A program made the translations under genes and the position numbers. DNA of 64,000 nucleotides from contig NZ_FQYO01000001.1 of the NCBI RefSeq assembly GCF_900141735.1, forward strand, positions 310,001 to 374,000, read 5' to 3'. The notes below the pieces were generated by a model. That model worked only from the letters and a program-made list of their open reading frames with translations. It was not told the DNA's origin and made no database searches. Numbering within the stretch: position 1 is the first letter of the stretch; each line of letters begins with the position of its first letter. Positions 55,798 to 64,000 of the stretch are shown piece by piece. The DNA is from Wenxinia saemankumensis. GTDB taxonomy: Bacteria; Pseudomonadota; Alphaproteobacteria; Rhodobacterales; Rhodobacteraceae.

Positions 55798-56490
55798 TCA
55801 GGCCGCGTCCGACTCGTTCGGCCGGGCGGCGACGACCCGCAGCCGGGACAGGCTCGGGAACGGCACGTCCGCCTCCGGCAGTCCGGGGATGGGCCCGAAG
55901 ACGGGCGCCCGCTGCAGGATCGCGTCGCGTTCGACCCGGACGTCGGTCACCATCAGCTGCAGCTTCTTCTTCAACCCCAGGTAGTCGCGCGGGCCGATCG
56001 CCAGCTCGGAGTTCAGATACCGGCGGTAGAACGGGGCATGCTCCGGGCGGACGGGGATCAGGCAGAGATCCGTGTCGTAGAACATCGTGCCGAGCAGTGG
56101 CACGCGCACCCCCAGGAAGTGGAGCGGCAGCTTCTGCTGGCGCGCCGACGGATCGACGACGAACCGGGTCGGATCGAGGATCGTGAGACCCCGGTCCAGT
56201 CCCTCCGCGACCTCGGGAAAGACGCGGAGCGTCGGCGAGACGGGCGCCCTCTTCGTGACCAGATGCAGTCGCACCGCGGCGAGCAGCTTGCCGTCGACGT
56301 CGATGGCGACGTTGACGCAGTTCTCGAGCTCGTCGAACGCGTCCGCCATGAGCCCGTGCTCGTTCGCCGAGATCGAGCGCTCGGCGAGATAGCACTTGTA
56401 GCGGAGGCGATGGATCTCCTCCAGTTCCGTTCCGCCGGTCACGACGCGATATCTGGCGCGTTTCAGCGCTGCCAGGACCTGTTCGTTCAC
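55798..56490 (-). CDS. N-acyltransferase of LuxI/FeeM type
   Basis: 230 residues, starting with GTG 56490 after GGGG. It has the GNAT-like autoinducer-synthase fold of N-acyl amino acid synthase FeeM. Residues matching LuxI's conserved set are Arg30 (HRLRYKCYLAE), the acidic group Asp50/Asp53/Glu54 (MADAFDELEN) and Arg74 (AAVRLHLVT). FeeM-like signatures include TLRVFPEVAEGLD and ILDPTRFVVDP. The protein is longer than LuxI and lacks its typical C-terminal half. FeeM enzymes join an acyl chain from acyl carrier protein to an amino acid, often tyrosine. The product here is unknown. It lies 25 bp after the methyltransferase gene in one operon. Confidence 0.82.
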   Translation of the reverse strand: MNEQVLAALKRARYRVVTGGTELEEIHRLRYKCYLAERSISANEHGLMADAFDELENCVNVAIDVDGKLLAAVRLHLVTKRAPVSPTLRVFPEVAEGLDRGLTILDPTRFVVDPSARQQKLPLHFLGVRVPLLGTMFYDTDLCLIPVRPEHAPFYRRYLNSELAIGPRDYLGLKKKLQLMVTDVRVERDAILQRAPVFGPIPGLPEADVPFPSLSRLRVVAARPNESDAA

Positions 56491-56515
56491 TGATGCCCCC
56501 AGTTCATTGCACTCA

Positions 56516-57280
56516 CTACGATTTCCGGCAGACGACGAGGTCGCTGTAGCCACGATAGACGATGTCCTGCCGAAGCACTTCCAGCCCCGCTTCCCGCGCC
56601 TTGCGGGCAAGCGCGCCGGCCTCGTAGGTCCAGTAGGTGCCGGCCTGCTGCGAGCGCCCGATCTCGGTATTCGCCCGCGTGATCTCGCGGCCGCGCCAGA
56701 AGATGCGCAGCGCCCCGAGGAGGCCCTCCTTCGCGGCGACCTGGCGGAAGAGGTAGCCGCGCCAGTCCTTGAGATCGAGGTAACGGCCGATGTCGACGAG
56801 GTAGAGGATTCCGCCCGCCCGGAGCAGCCGGGCGAGATCGCGCAGACGTTCCTCCTGGTCGGGCATCGTGTAGAGCGCGTGGACGCAGACGACGAGGTCG
56901 GCCTCCTCCGTCGCGGCGACCTGTTCCAGGGGGCGCTGGTCGTAGCCGACATTGGGAAGGTCCGACATCTTCTCCTTCGCCCGGGCGATCATGCCGCTGT
57001 CGGGCTCGACGAGCCGGACCCGGCTGTCCGGAAAGGCGCGGGCGGCGATGCGGGTGTAGTTCCCGGTCCCCCCGCCGATATCGTAGACGACCTCCGGCCG
57101 CTCGATGGAGCCGACGAACCTCTCGAAATCCTCCATCAGCGCGCGATAGGCCGGATTGTGGTCGGAGAGGAGGTCGTAGGAGGTGGCGTAGGCCGTCCAA
57201 TCGGTCCGGGCGGATTGACCGGACATCGGACCGTTGTTAAGTGACGCGGGGGAAGGTTGTGCCTGGGTATTCGAGTTCAT
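56516..57280 (-). CDS. SAM-dependent methyltransferase
   Basis: 254 residues, class I fold. Motif I is VVYDIGGGTGNYTRIA, followed by VRLVEPDSGMIARAKEK (acidic end of strand 2), ADLVVCVHALYTM (motif post-II) and LRAGGILYLVDIGRYLD. The substrate is not evident. I chose ATG 57280; its ribosome site is weak (GGAG 13 bases upstream) and ATG 57226 has none. It is the first gene of a two-gene operon with the FeeM-like acyltransferase, downstream of a clear promoter, so it may modify the acyl product or its acceptor. Confidence 0.85.
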   Translation of the reverse strand: MNSNTQAQPSPASLNNGPMSGQSARTDWTAYATSYDLLSDHNPAYRALMEDFERFVGSIERPEVVYDIGGGTGNYTRIAARAFPDSRVRLVEPDSGMIARAKEKMSDLPNVGYDQRPLEQVAATEEADLVVCVHALYTMPDQEERLRDLARLLRAGGILYLVDIGRYLDLKDWRGYLFRQVAAKEGLLGALRIFWRGREITRANTEIGRSQQAGTYWTYEAGALARKAREAGLEVLRQDIVYRGYSDLVVCRKS

Positions 57281-57568
57281 GGGCGCGTCGCGTCTCCGCC
57301 TGGACCGGGTTATGGCCACGACGCGAGGTCCCCCCCGCAGCTGCGGGGCCGAGGCCGTGGTGCCTTCTGCTTCAAATTATCGAGAATGTGGCAACATCGC
57401 GTCAAGCGATTTTTACAACCATTACGAGAGTTTGTCGCCCGATTACCCCGAAAGGTCAGGAAGCCAGCGTCGAAGTTGGATGATAGGCTCCACATTCTCG
57501 ACCAAAGTTCGCCGCAATTGGGCGTGACAAGGGCGAGGTCTGGTGGGGGCCGACCTTTGGAAACAGTC
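57281..57568. other. AT-richer promoter island
   Basis: A 288-bp gap with the lowest GC content of the window around 57361-57440, where the rest is about 70% GC. It contains the promoter and inverted repeat described next. No gene is recognised. Confidence 0.6.
57376..57410 (-). promoter_or_regulatory. Promoter with inverted repeat over the -35 box
   Basis: On the minus strand: TTGACG (57405-57400), 18 bp, GATAAT (57381-57376). Both match the sigma-70 consensus in five of six positions. An inverted repeat ATCGC-GTCAA-GCGAT (57396-57410) overlaps the -35 box. Transcription would start near 57369, about 90 bp before the methyltransferase start. A site overlapping the -35 fits a repressor, or an activator of the LuxR type touching polymerase. 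Confidence 0.6.
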
Positions 57569-57769
57569 ATGAAGCGCGTCGAAATCCTGAACGATCCCGT
57601 CTTCCTGGACATCCTGCCCCATTTCCTGGGGATCGCGACGCACGACAACATCGACGGGCCGCCGACGGGCACCGTGTCGCTGCGCGCGGGAAGCGCCCGG
57701 GTGACGCTGCTGCGCGAACGGGCATATCGTGTCGCGGACGACACGACGCGGTCGAACCGGGCGCGCTGA
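57569..57769 (+). CDS. Hypothetical 66-residue protein
   Basis: Starts at ATG 57569 with a GGA 7 bases upstream. The N-terminal half (MKRVEILNDPVFLDILPHFL) looks protein-like; the rest is basic. It resembles no family I know. It lies divergent from the methyltransferase gene, and two hairpins follow its stop codon, which favours a real transcript. It could equally be a chance frame. Confidence 0.3.
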   Translation: MKRVEILNDPVFLDILPHFLGIATHDNIDGPPTGTVSLRAGSARVTLLRERAYRVADDTTRSNRAR

Positions 57770-57802
57770 ACCTCGCCCCCTCGTTCCGAGGGAATCGCAG
57801 CC

Positions 57803-57836
57803 GGGCCGGCCTCGCCGGCCCTGACCGATTCGGTCT
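57803..57836. terminator. Two adjacent hairpins
   Basis: GGGCCGGC-CTC-GCCGGCCC (57803-57821) and GACCG-ATT-CGGTC (57824-57836), between the small plus-strand frame and the convergent Hpt gene. No T run follows. They may form a bidirectional terminator. Confidence 0.45.
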
Positions 57837-57917
57837 GACGCTCCGTTCGGTAGCGGTGCGTTCGCATCTGACGGCTCGGAGGTGGCGGAACCCCGCAGGT
57901 CCGGATAGCGGGATGCG

Positions 57918-58289
57918 TCAGCGCCTGTCCGGCGCCCAGTCCTGCCGCGTGTCGATCACCTGACCGATCGCTTCGGCCAGGCGGCCGATCACGGTTCCGG
58001 CGGCGTCGGTCGCGGCGGAATCTTCCGGCCGGGCGATCGCGGCCGCGATCTCGACCTCCACGTCCGAGGCCAGCCGCCCGAGTTCCGCGAGGCCCAGCGA
58101 GCCCGCCACGCCGGAGATCCGGTGCGCGATCCGCTCGGCCGATCGGAGGTCGGCGGCTTCCCCGCCCTGCCCCGCAATCGCGGCCAGGAGGCCGTCCCGC
58201 CGCTGGGGAAGGTCGTCGAGGAAGCGCTGGCGGATCGGCTCGAGCCGGTCCGAGAAGCTCGCGCGTGCGGGTGTCGCAGGAAACGTCAT
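57918..58289 (-). CDS. Histidine phosphotransfer (Hpt) protein
   Basis: 123 residues consisting of one Hpt four-helix domain. The phosphorylated residue is His56 in ERIAHRISGVAGSLGLAELG, the standard Hpt motif. It has no membrane segment. It carries phosphate between a kinase or receiver and a response regulator. It follows two receiver genes on the same strand (84 bp after the nearer one), so a relay of receiver, Hpt and receiver is likely; the kinase could be the one at 54170 or the PAS protein at the right edge. Confidence 0.9.
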   Translation of the reverse strand: MTFPATPARASFSDRLEPIRQRFLDDLPQRRDGLLAAIAGQGGEAADLRSAERIAHRISGVAGSLGLAELGRLASDVEVEIAAAIARPEDSAATDAAGTVIGRLAEAIGQVIDTRQDWAPDRR

Positions 58290-58373
58290 GGATGTCTCAC
58301 CATCTACCGGGAACCAGGGAACGGGCCGAGCGGGCGCGCCGTCGGGCCGCCCCGCGCGAAGGCGCCCGCGGGA

Positions 58374-58760
58374 TCAGCCGCGATGATCCTCCCAGATCCG
58401 GATCAGCTGCTCGGACAGGGTGATCGGATCGAAGGGCTTGGAGATGACGCCGATCGCGCCGTTTTCGAGAAGGGCACGCGTCACGTCGCCCTGCACCCGC
58501 GCGGTCATGTAGATGACGGGGACGGTCTCGAGACCCGGGAGCTCGTGGAGACGGCGGGCCGTCTCCTCTCCGTCCATGCCCGGCATCATGTAGTCGAGCA
58601 GGAACAGATCGGGCGCGAAACCGACGGCCTTGTCGAGGGCGTCGGGGCCGCTGTCGCAATAGCACACCTCGAGCTCGCCGATCGTCTCGAGGGCCATCCC
58701 CGCGATGACCCTTATGTCCTCGTCGTCGTCGACATGGAGAACGCGTCTCAGCTCAGACAT
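58374..58760 (-). CDS. Single-domain response regulator
   Basis: 128 residues, receiver domain only. The acidic pocket is HVDDDEDIR, the phosphoacceptor is Asp56 in LFLLDYMMPGMDG, the Thr is in YMTARVQ and the Lys108 in VISKPFDP. With no output domain it probably passes phosphate to the Hpt protein or acts by protein contact, as CheY-like or DivK-like regulators do. The start follows GGGGAGGGGCGACACG. It lies 65 bp after the larger regulator gene. Confidence 0.93.
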   Translation of the reverse strand: MSELRRVLHVDDDEDIRVIAGMALETIGELEVCYCDSGPDALDKAVGFAPDLFLLDYMMPGMDGEETARRLHELPGLETVPVIYMTARVQGDVTRALLENGAIGVISKPFDPITLSEQLIRIWEDHRG

Positions 58761-58825
58761 CGTGTCGCCCCTCCCCGGACGGACTGCGCGGGACCACCGC
58801 CTGGCGTCCGCGCACGCCCCGCTCC

Positions 58826-59725
58826 TCAGCCGATGATATCCTGCGCGGAGGCGCCGGACAGCAGGCAATTGCGTTCGTCGATCGAGCGGCTGCGCGGGAC
58901 GAAAGGCTCGGCATAGACGAGGGAGGCGCGCTTCGACGGCTCCACCCCGACATCGGACTGCATCTTCTGCAGGATCTCGTTGGCGAGCCGGGCCTTCTCG
59001 AGCACGTTGCGCGCGCCGTTGCGCGCCATCACCGCGATGAACTGCCCCCCGCCGGTATAGGTGATCATCGGATCCACCGCGCGCAGCGCCAGCGAGATGG
59101 CTTCGGCGGCGTCGGCGAGGATCGGATGGTATTCCTCGGCCTTCATCGCCGCCTTCAGCTGCCGGAACTCGGGGATCTGGAACCGCAGCGACATGCTGTC
59201 GAGGATCATCCGCTGCGAGATGCTGCTGAGATAGTTCATCATCGCGGGAAGGGTGATGACGTTCTGGATCGTGCGGAACTCGGCCGTCAGCAGCCCCCGG
59301 TGGCCGACCGGCGCGTCGGCCTCCTTGCGGGCTTCCGACAGGATGATGTTCCGGTTGCGGATCATCGCGGCATCGACGAGGCACGAGCCGAGCGCGTCGA
59401 GGTTGACCGGCTTGGACAGGTAGCCGCTGGCCCCGATGCGGAAGGCCGAATGGATCGTCGGCTGGTCCCGCCGGGCGGTGACCATGATGATGACGGCGTC
59501 GCGGTAGCGGCGCAGGGCACGGATGTTCTGGCCGAGCTCGATGCCGTTCATCCCGTCCATGTCGACGTCGAGCAGGAAGACGTCGAACTGGTCGGGCTCC
59601 TTCAGCCGCTCGAGCGCCTCGGCGGCGGAGGTCGAGACGCAGACGTCGTCGTAGCCGAGCTCGCTCAGCGACACCGTGAGCAGCGAGATGAAGATGGGAT
59701 CGTCGTCGACGAGGAGAATTTTCAT
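58826..59725 (-). CDS. Response regulator with degenerate GGDEF-like output
   Basis: 299 residues. The receiver has LLVDDDPIF, phosphoacceptor Asp53 in FLLDVDMDGMNG and Lys105 in YLSKPVNLD. The second half is unusual. Residues about 180-275 resemble a diguanylate cyclase fold, with TYTGGGQFIAVMAR at residues 222-235 where active enzymes have GGDEF. The substitution GGGQF should abolish cyclase activity, so it may bind a nucleotide or a partner instead. The GGDEF likeness is my reading of a short motif and could be wrong. First gene of the regulator-regulator-Hpt group. Confidence 0.82.
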   Translation of the reverse strand: MKILLVDDDPIFISLLTVSLSELGYDDVCVSTSAAEALERLKEPDQFDVFLLDVDMDGMNGIELGQNIRALRRYRDAVIIMVTARRDQPTIHSAFRIGASGYLSKPVNLDALGSCLVDAAMIRNRNIILSEARKEADAPVGHRGLLTAEFRTIQNVITLPAMMNYLSSISQRMILDSMSLRFQIPEFRQLKAAMKAEEYHPILADAAEAISLALRAVDPMITYTGGGQFIAVMARNGARNVLEKARLANEILQKMQSDVGVEPSKRASLVYAEPFVPRSRSIDERNCLLSGASAQDIIG

Positions 59726-60176
59726 TTCAGCCTTCTCGTTTCATCGGGTGACAACCTGAACCATTCACCGGGCGGAGCAAACAGGTCCTCGTGAGAGGAT
59801 TCGGCAGATGACGGGCCTGCGAGCTCCGAACATGCTATTAACCTGTTTCCCGAAATGGTCGAATGTATGTTCCAAAAGCGTTCGCTGGGTGGAAACGCCG
59901 CCGGCGGGGGCGTTGCCGTCATGGCGGTCGGGGGCCCGCGGGAGCGCGGCTTTCCCGCGGATCTGCCCTTCGTCCCGCTCCCCCGGGCGGGTGAGCGGGC
60001 GCGACTACGCCAGAAATGCCGCCTTGCCCAGAGCCGTCGCGCGCGCCGGGCGGGCCCGCACCCCGCCCCGCAAGGCCGGATCGACGTGGGCGTGTCACTT
60101 GGACGCAGGTCGGGACCGGCCGATCCCCGGTCCCGCAGGTCGGCGGCGCCGCCACCGCCCTCGCCCCCCCTGCCGA
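59726..60176. other. Intergenic region, no gene seen
   Basis: 451 bp between the response regulator gene and the epimerase-like remnant. The part at 59820-59880 is a little AT-richer and probably holds the regulator's promoter. I find no clear promoter boxes, repeat or coding sequence. Confidence 0.5.
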
Positions 60177-60663
60177 TCAGGCTCGATCGTCGAGCCCGGC
60201 CACCGCGATGCGGTAGCGGATCGTCGTCGAGTCGCCCGGGTGCAGCTCCAGCGCCGTCGGCGTTCCGTCGCGGTCGACCCGATTCTCGGCGCGGGAACGC
60301 GGGAGGTCTCCGGCGACAGACCGAAGGCCGTGCAGGCGGGCTCGATCCCGAGAACCAGGTTCCGCGCGTTCCAGGGCGCGTGGGTCCGGCCCCGGTTGGA
60401 ATACCACAGCACCACGCTCGGCAGTCGGGTCCGGTCCCAGGCGATCGTCACCCGGTAGCCCCTCGCCTCGTTCGTCAGCCCCACGGGCCCCTCCGGACGG
60501 TCGAGTTGCAGAAGCTCCTCGCCCCCGCAGGACGCGGGCAGCCGGGTCGCGTCGTCGGTGCCGCCGTCGCGGCCGGGCACGGCTGTCAGGTCGGTGAAGG
60601 TGCGGTCCGGCGCGAACAGTCCGGCGCCCGGCGCGACCGTTCCGGGATGGCCCTTGATCGCCC
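60177..60663 (-). pseudogene. Remnant of an aldose-1-epimerase-like gene
   Basis: The protein-like sequence runs across two frames. One frame, from about 60663 down to about 60290, reads IKGHPGTVAPGAGLFAPDRT and later WYSNRGRTHAPWNARNLVLG and IEPACTAFGLSP. A different frame continues as ENRVDRDGTPTALELHPGDS to the stop at 60177. One base is missing near 60280-60300. The matches resemble the C-terminal half of galactose-mutarotase-fold proteins (the asparagine-rich WxSNxG and GIEPxxTAFG region). The N-terminal half is absent. Both truncated and shifted, it is not a functional gene. The family assignment is tentative. Confidence 0.65.
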
Positions 60664-61030
60664 GCAGGCAGCATCGCGGGGTGATGGAGCAGCGGCCGGC
60701 CGGGCCGGACCCGACGGAACGGGATCCGTCCCCGGTCAACGCGCGACCTGCCCCGGCCGCGCGCCGACCGGGGGCCGGATCAAGAGGGAGGCGACGGACC
60801 GGCAGCGGCCGGTCGGCGCCGGCGGCGACCCGCCCGGAAGGACGATCCGGACGTCCCGCCCCCCGTCTCGTCGGGCAGTGGCACGGCGCGAAGCCGCGGC
60901 CGGATCGCGGAAAATGCTGAACCCGCTGCGCCTGCCCCGCGTTCGCCCGGCATCGTGGAGCGTCAGGGCGGCTCGGGACGCGACCGGGCCGGATGACGAC
61001 GCTCGTCCCGACCGACCGACGGAGCGAGAC
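60664..61030. other. Intergenic region, no gene seen
   Basis: 367 bp between the 5' edge of the remnant and the exchanger gene. The missing N-terminal part of the remnant is not recognisable here. GGAGCGAGAC before 61031 is the ribosome site of the exchanger gene. Confidence 0.5.
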
Positions 61031-62071
<1,041 letters not shown>

Positions 62072-62272
62072 CCCCGGCGCGCCCGGCGGGTCCGGGGCCG
62101 GCCCCGGGTGAGGGCCCCCGACACCGGCTGCCGGGCCGTCCCTGCGCGCGGCGTTCGAGCGGGCCGGGCGCCGATCAAGTCGCGGAAGCCGGGCGGGCGC
62201 CGGATCGGCCGCGCGGCGGCCCGGCGGGGGGTTCCGGGCAATCGGCGTCCGGCCGGACCGGCCGGACCGGCC

Positions 62273-63166
62273 TCAGGCGATCCCGGCCCCTCCGGTCACA
62301 CCGTAGACCTCGCCCGTGATGTAGCTGGCCTCCTGCGAGGCCAGCAGGACGTAGACCGGGGACAGCTCGACCGGCTGGCCGGGCCGACCGAAGGTGCTGC
62401 CTCCGCCGAAGGATTCCACTTTTTCCTGCGGGGCGCCGCCGCTGGGATTGAGCGGCGTCCAGATCGGGCCCGGTGCGACCACGTTCACCCGGATGCCGCG
62501 CGAGATCAGCTCCGAGGAGAGGGCCTTGGCGAAGGCGGTGATTCCGGCCTTGGTCGTCGCGTATTGCAGGATGGCGGCCGAGGGGTCGTAGGCCTGGACC
62601 GATCCCGTCGCGATGATGCTGGCGCCCGGCGGCAGGATCCGGGCCGCCTCCTGTGTCGTCCAGAAGAGGGCGTGGAGATTGGTCCGCATCGTGGCGTCGA
62701 AATCGTCGCTCGTCAGGTCGTCGAAGGACGGAAAGGACTTCTGGTGCGCGGCGTTGACCACGAGGATGTCGAGGCCGCCCAGCGCCCTGGCCGCCTCGTG
62801 CGGCAGGCCGCGCGCGAAATCCTCGTCCTTCACGTCCCCCGGCAGGAGGACGGCCTCGCGCCCCGCCTCGCGGATGAGGGCGCCGACCTCGTCCGCATCC
62901 GGCTGCTCGTCCGGCAGGTAGTTGATCGCCACGTCGGCCCCCTCGCGCGCAAAGGCGATGGCGACGGCGCGCCCGATCCCCGAATCCCCGCCGGTGACCA
63001 GCGCGCGGCGCCCTTCCAGTCGGCCGGACCCCGCATAGCTCGTCTCGCCATGATCCGCCGGCGGGTCGAGGCGCTTCGCCAGGCCCGGCGCGGGTTGCGG
63101 CTGGCGCGGGAAAGGGGGCGCAGGGTACTGGTTCCTCGGGTCCTGCATCCTGTGGCGATCGGTCAT
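62273..63166 (-). CDS. SDR-family oxidoreductase, YghA-like
   Basis: 297 residues. A proline-rich N-terminal extension of about 45 residues (NQYPAPPFPRQPQPAPG) precedes the Rossmann fold, as in the YghA/general-stress SDR group. The cofactor loop TGGDSGIG is at residues 58-65 and NAAHQKS at 138-144. The catalytic Ser189, Tyr202 and Lys206 are in ATGSVQAY and QYATTKAG. The end GEVYGVTGG is typical. The start at 63166 follows GGAGGTCAGG. Related proteins act as aldehyde or glucose dehydrogenases in stress responses; the substrate here is unknown. Confidence 0.88.
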   Translation of the reverse strand: MTDRHRMQDPRNQYPAPPFPRQPQPAPGLAKRLDPPADHGETSYAGSGRLEGRRALVTGGDSGIGRAVAIAFAREGADVAINYLPDEQPDADEVGALIREAGREAVLLPGDVKDEDFARGLPHEAARALGGLDILVVNAAHQKSFPSFDDLTSDDFDATMRTNLHALFWTTQEAARILPPGASIIATGSVQAYDPSAAILQYATTKAGITAFAKALSSELISRGIRVNVVAPGPIWTPLNPSGGAPQEKVESFGGGSTFGRPGQPVELSPVYVLLASQEASYITGEVYGVTGGAGIA

Positions 63167-63803
63167 CCTGACCTCCTGAGCGGTGTGGAACGTGCCACGA
63201 CCAACACCCCGGACCCCGCTTTTGTTCGCGCGCGGGATCGTCTTTCGGCGGCCCCGCGACAGTGGCGTCCCGAGATCGCGGGCGAGGCACCGGCGCGGCG
63301 GTCGCGCCCGTCCGGCGGGGAGCGGTGCCGGACGGGTACCTGACGGGTTCCGGACCCCGTGGACCGATCCCAGCGCCCGCCTCCCGCAACGTCGGGGCCG
63401 GCGCCACGACGCCCCCGCGGTATCGCACATGCCGGGTCCGTCGTTCCGCGACGACCGTTTCATCCGGTATCGACCCGCTGCCCGGTCCGGAGGAACGGGC
63501 ACGCCGCGCATGAAGTTCGGGGCGCGTCCCGCCGCCTGCGGCTCCCCTGCCCCGTGCCGACTGGACGACGCGGCCGGGGATCGCCCGGCTTCGCGCCCGA
63601 TGAGAGGCGAGCGCGCGCGCTCGGCTGCCCTCGGGGTCCGCAGGTCCGGATCCTGTTGTGCGGCTTCGGAAACGAACGCAGTATTGCGATGCGTCCTGCG
63701 GCAGGGGAACCCGCCCTGCCACGATGCGACATGACGGACCGCGGGCGAGCGGCTCCTGCGCGGTGGCGGAGGATCGTCGCGCGGTCCGACGGCGGAGCGA
63801 CCG
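63167..63803. other. Divergent intergenic region, no gene seen
   Basis: 637 bp between two divergent genes, the longest non-coding stretch in the window. Frames in it have no family likeness and end in each direction without ribosome sites. It must hold two promoters, but I cannot place them with confidence. Confidence 0.5.
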
Positions 63804-64000
63804 ATGAGCAAGACCAATCCGACCCGGCCCGGTTCGGCCGACGACGACGGCCTCCAGGCCAGGGCCGATCAGGAAGCCGGTGCGGCACGGGGCACCGACC
63901 GGTCCGCGGCCCTCAACAAGCTCATCCTGAGGTCCATCGTCGATCACGCCATCGTCACGCTGGATGCGGACGGCGTCGTGACCAGCTGGAACAGGGGCGC
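63804..64000 (+). CDS. PAS-domain sensor protein, N-terminal part
   Basis: 65 residues to the window edge. A polar, charged N-terminus (about 35 residues) is followed by LILRSIVDHAIVTLDADGVV and TSWNRGA, the opening of a PAS domain of the kind found at the start of sensor histidine kinases. GGCGGAGCG lies upstream of ATG 63804. The output domain is outside the window; it may be a kinase feeding the Hpt/regulator group, but that is a guess. Confidence 0.75.
   Translation, partial: MSKTNPTRPGSADDDGLQARADQEAGAARGTDRSAALNKLILRSIVDHAIVTLDADGVVTSWNRG

Noticed and set aside
57310-57867. 185-residue minus-strand frame over the promoter island
   Set aside because: It runs through the predicted promoter and hairpins, has no ribosome site and no recognisable domain.
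63203-63228. EcfG-type promoter (GGAAC-N17-CGTT) upstream of the SDR gene
   Set aside because: The best fit is CGAAC-N17-TGTT, two mismatches in nine conserved bases; too weak to claim although such SDR genes are often stress-regulated.

Overview
This is a very GC-rich chromosomal stretch of an alphaproteobacterium, most likely a marine or soil member of the Rhodobacterales (Rhodobacteraceae/Paracoccaceae). The evidence is the codon use, the gene families and dispersed intergenic elements of a type I associate with that group. I see no phage, insertion sequence, tRNA, rRNA or CRISPR. The window is a string of catabolic and transport operons, followed by a dense signalling region. Both ends cut through genes.

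Layout: (1) 1-1759, end of a cytochrome bd / cyanide-insensitive oxidase operon (cydA partial, cydB, and a 35-residue DUF2474-type subunit). (2) 1820-5808, minus strand, a form II CO-dehydrogenase-like molybdenum hydroxylase (small, large, medium). Its large-subunit gene is broken by a frameshift that looks like loss of one copy of a 10-bp direct repeat. (3) 6286-10044, a LuxR-type response regulator, a FIST-domain protein of the NosP type and a PAS histidine kinase, a likely nitric-oxide signalling set. A 27-bp x 7 repeat array follows. (4) 10452-12056, kduD and a sugar isomerase. (5) 12459-18977, the urea ABC transporter urtABCDE with a small secreted DUF6636 protein inside it. (6) 19303-29714, a sugar regulon: GH127 arabinofuranosidase, ABC importer, two LacI regulators with visible operators, an isomerase and an oxidoreductase. 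(7) 29717-33749, a siderophore importer with a repeat-structured leader, and a divergent DUF2218 gene. (8) 33838-37409, an alditol oxidase followed by catalase-peroxidase. (9) 37515-40385, homogentisate catabolism with a divergent MarR regulator. (10) 40637-45180, a PhnD-type anion importer and a fused membrane/spermidine-synthase-like protein. (11) 45394-53289, a peptide importer with a C69-type hydrolase and a divergent XRE regulator. (12) 53428-59725, minus strand, signalling genes: a LuxR-type regulator with an intact acyl-homoserine-lactone-type pocket, a membrane histidine kinase, a LuxI/FeeM-like N-acyltransferase, a SAM methyltransferase, an Hpt protein and two response regulators. (13) 60177-64000, an epimerase-like gene remnant, a cation exchanger, an SDR oxidoreductase and the start of a PAS-domain sensor protein.

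The most unusual content is the 53.4-59.7 kb region, which looks like an acyl-signal system built from a FeeM-like synthase rather than a classical LuxI, joined to a phosphorelay. Also notable are the NosP-type module, the three-stem-loop leader of the siderophore importer, and a recurring hairpin between binding-protein and permease genes in three unrelated ABC operons.
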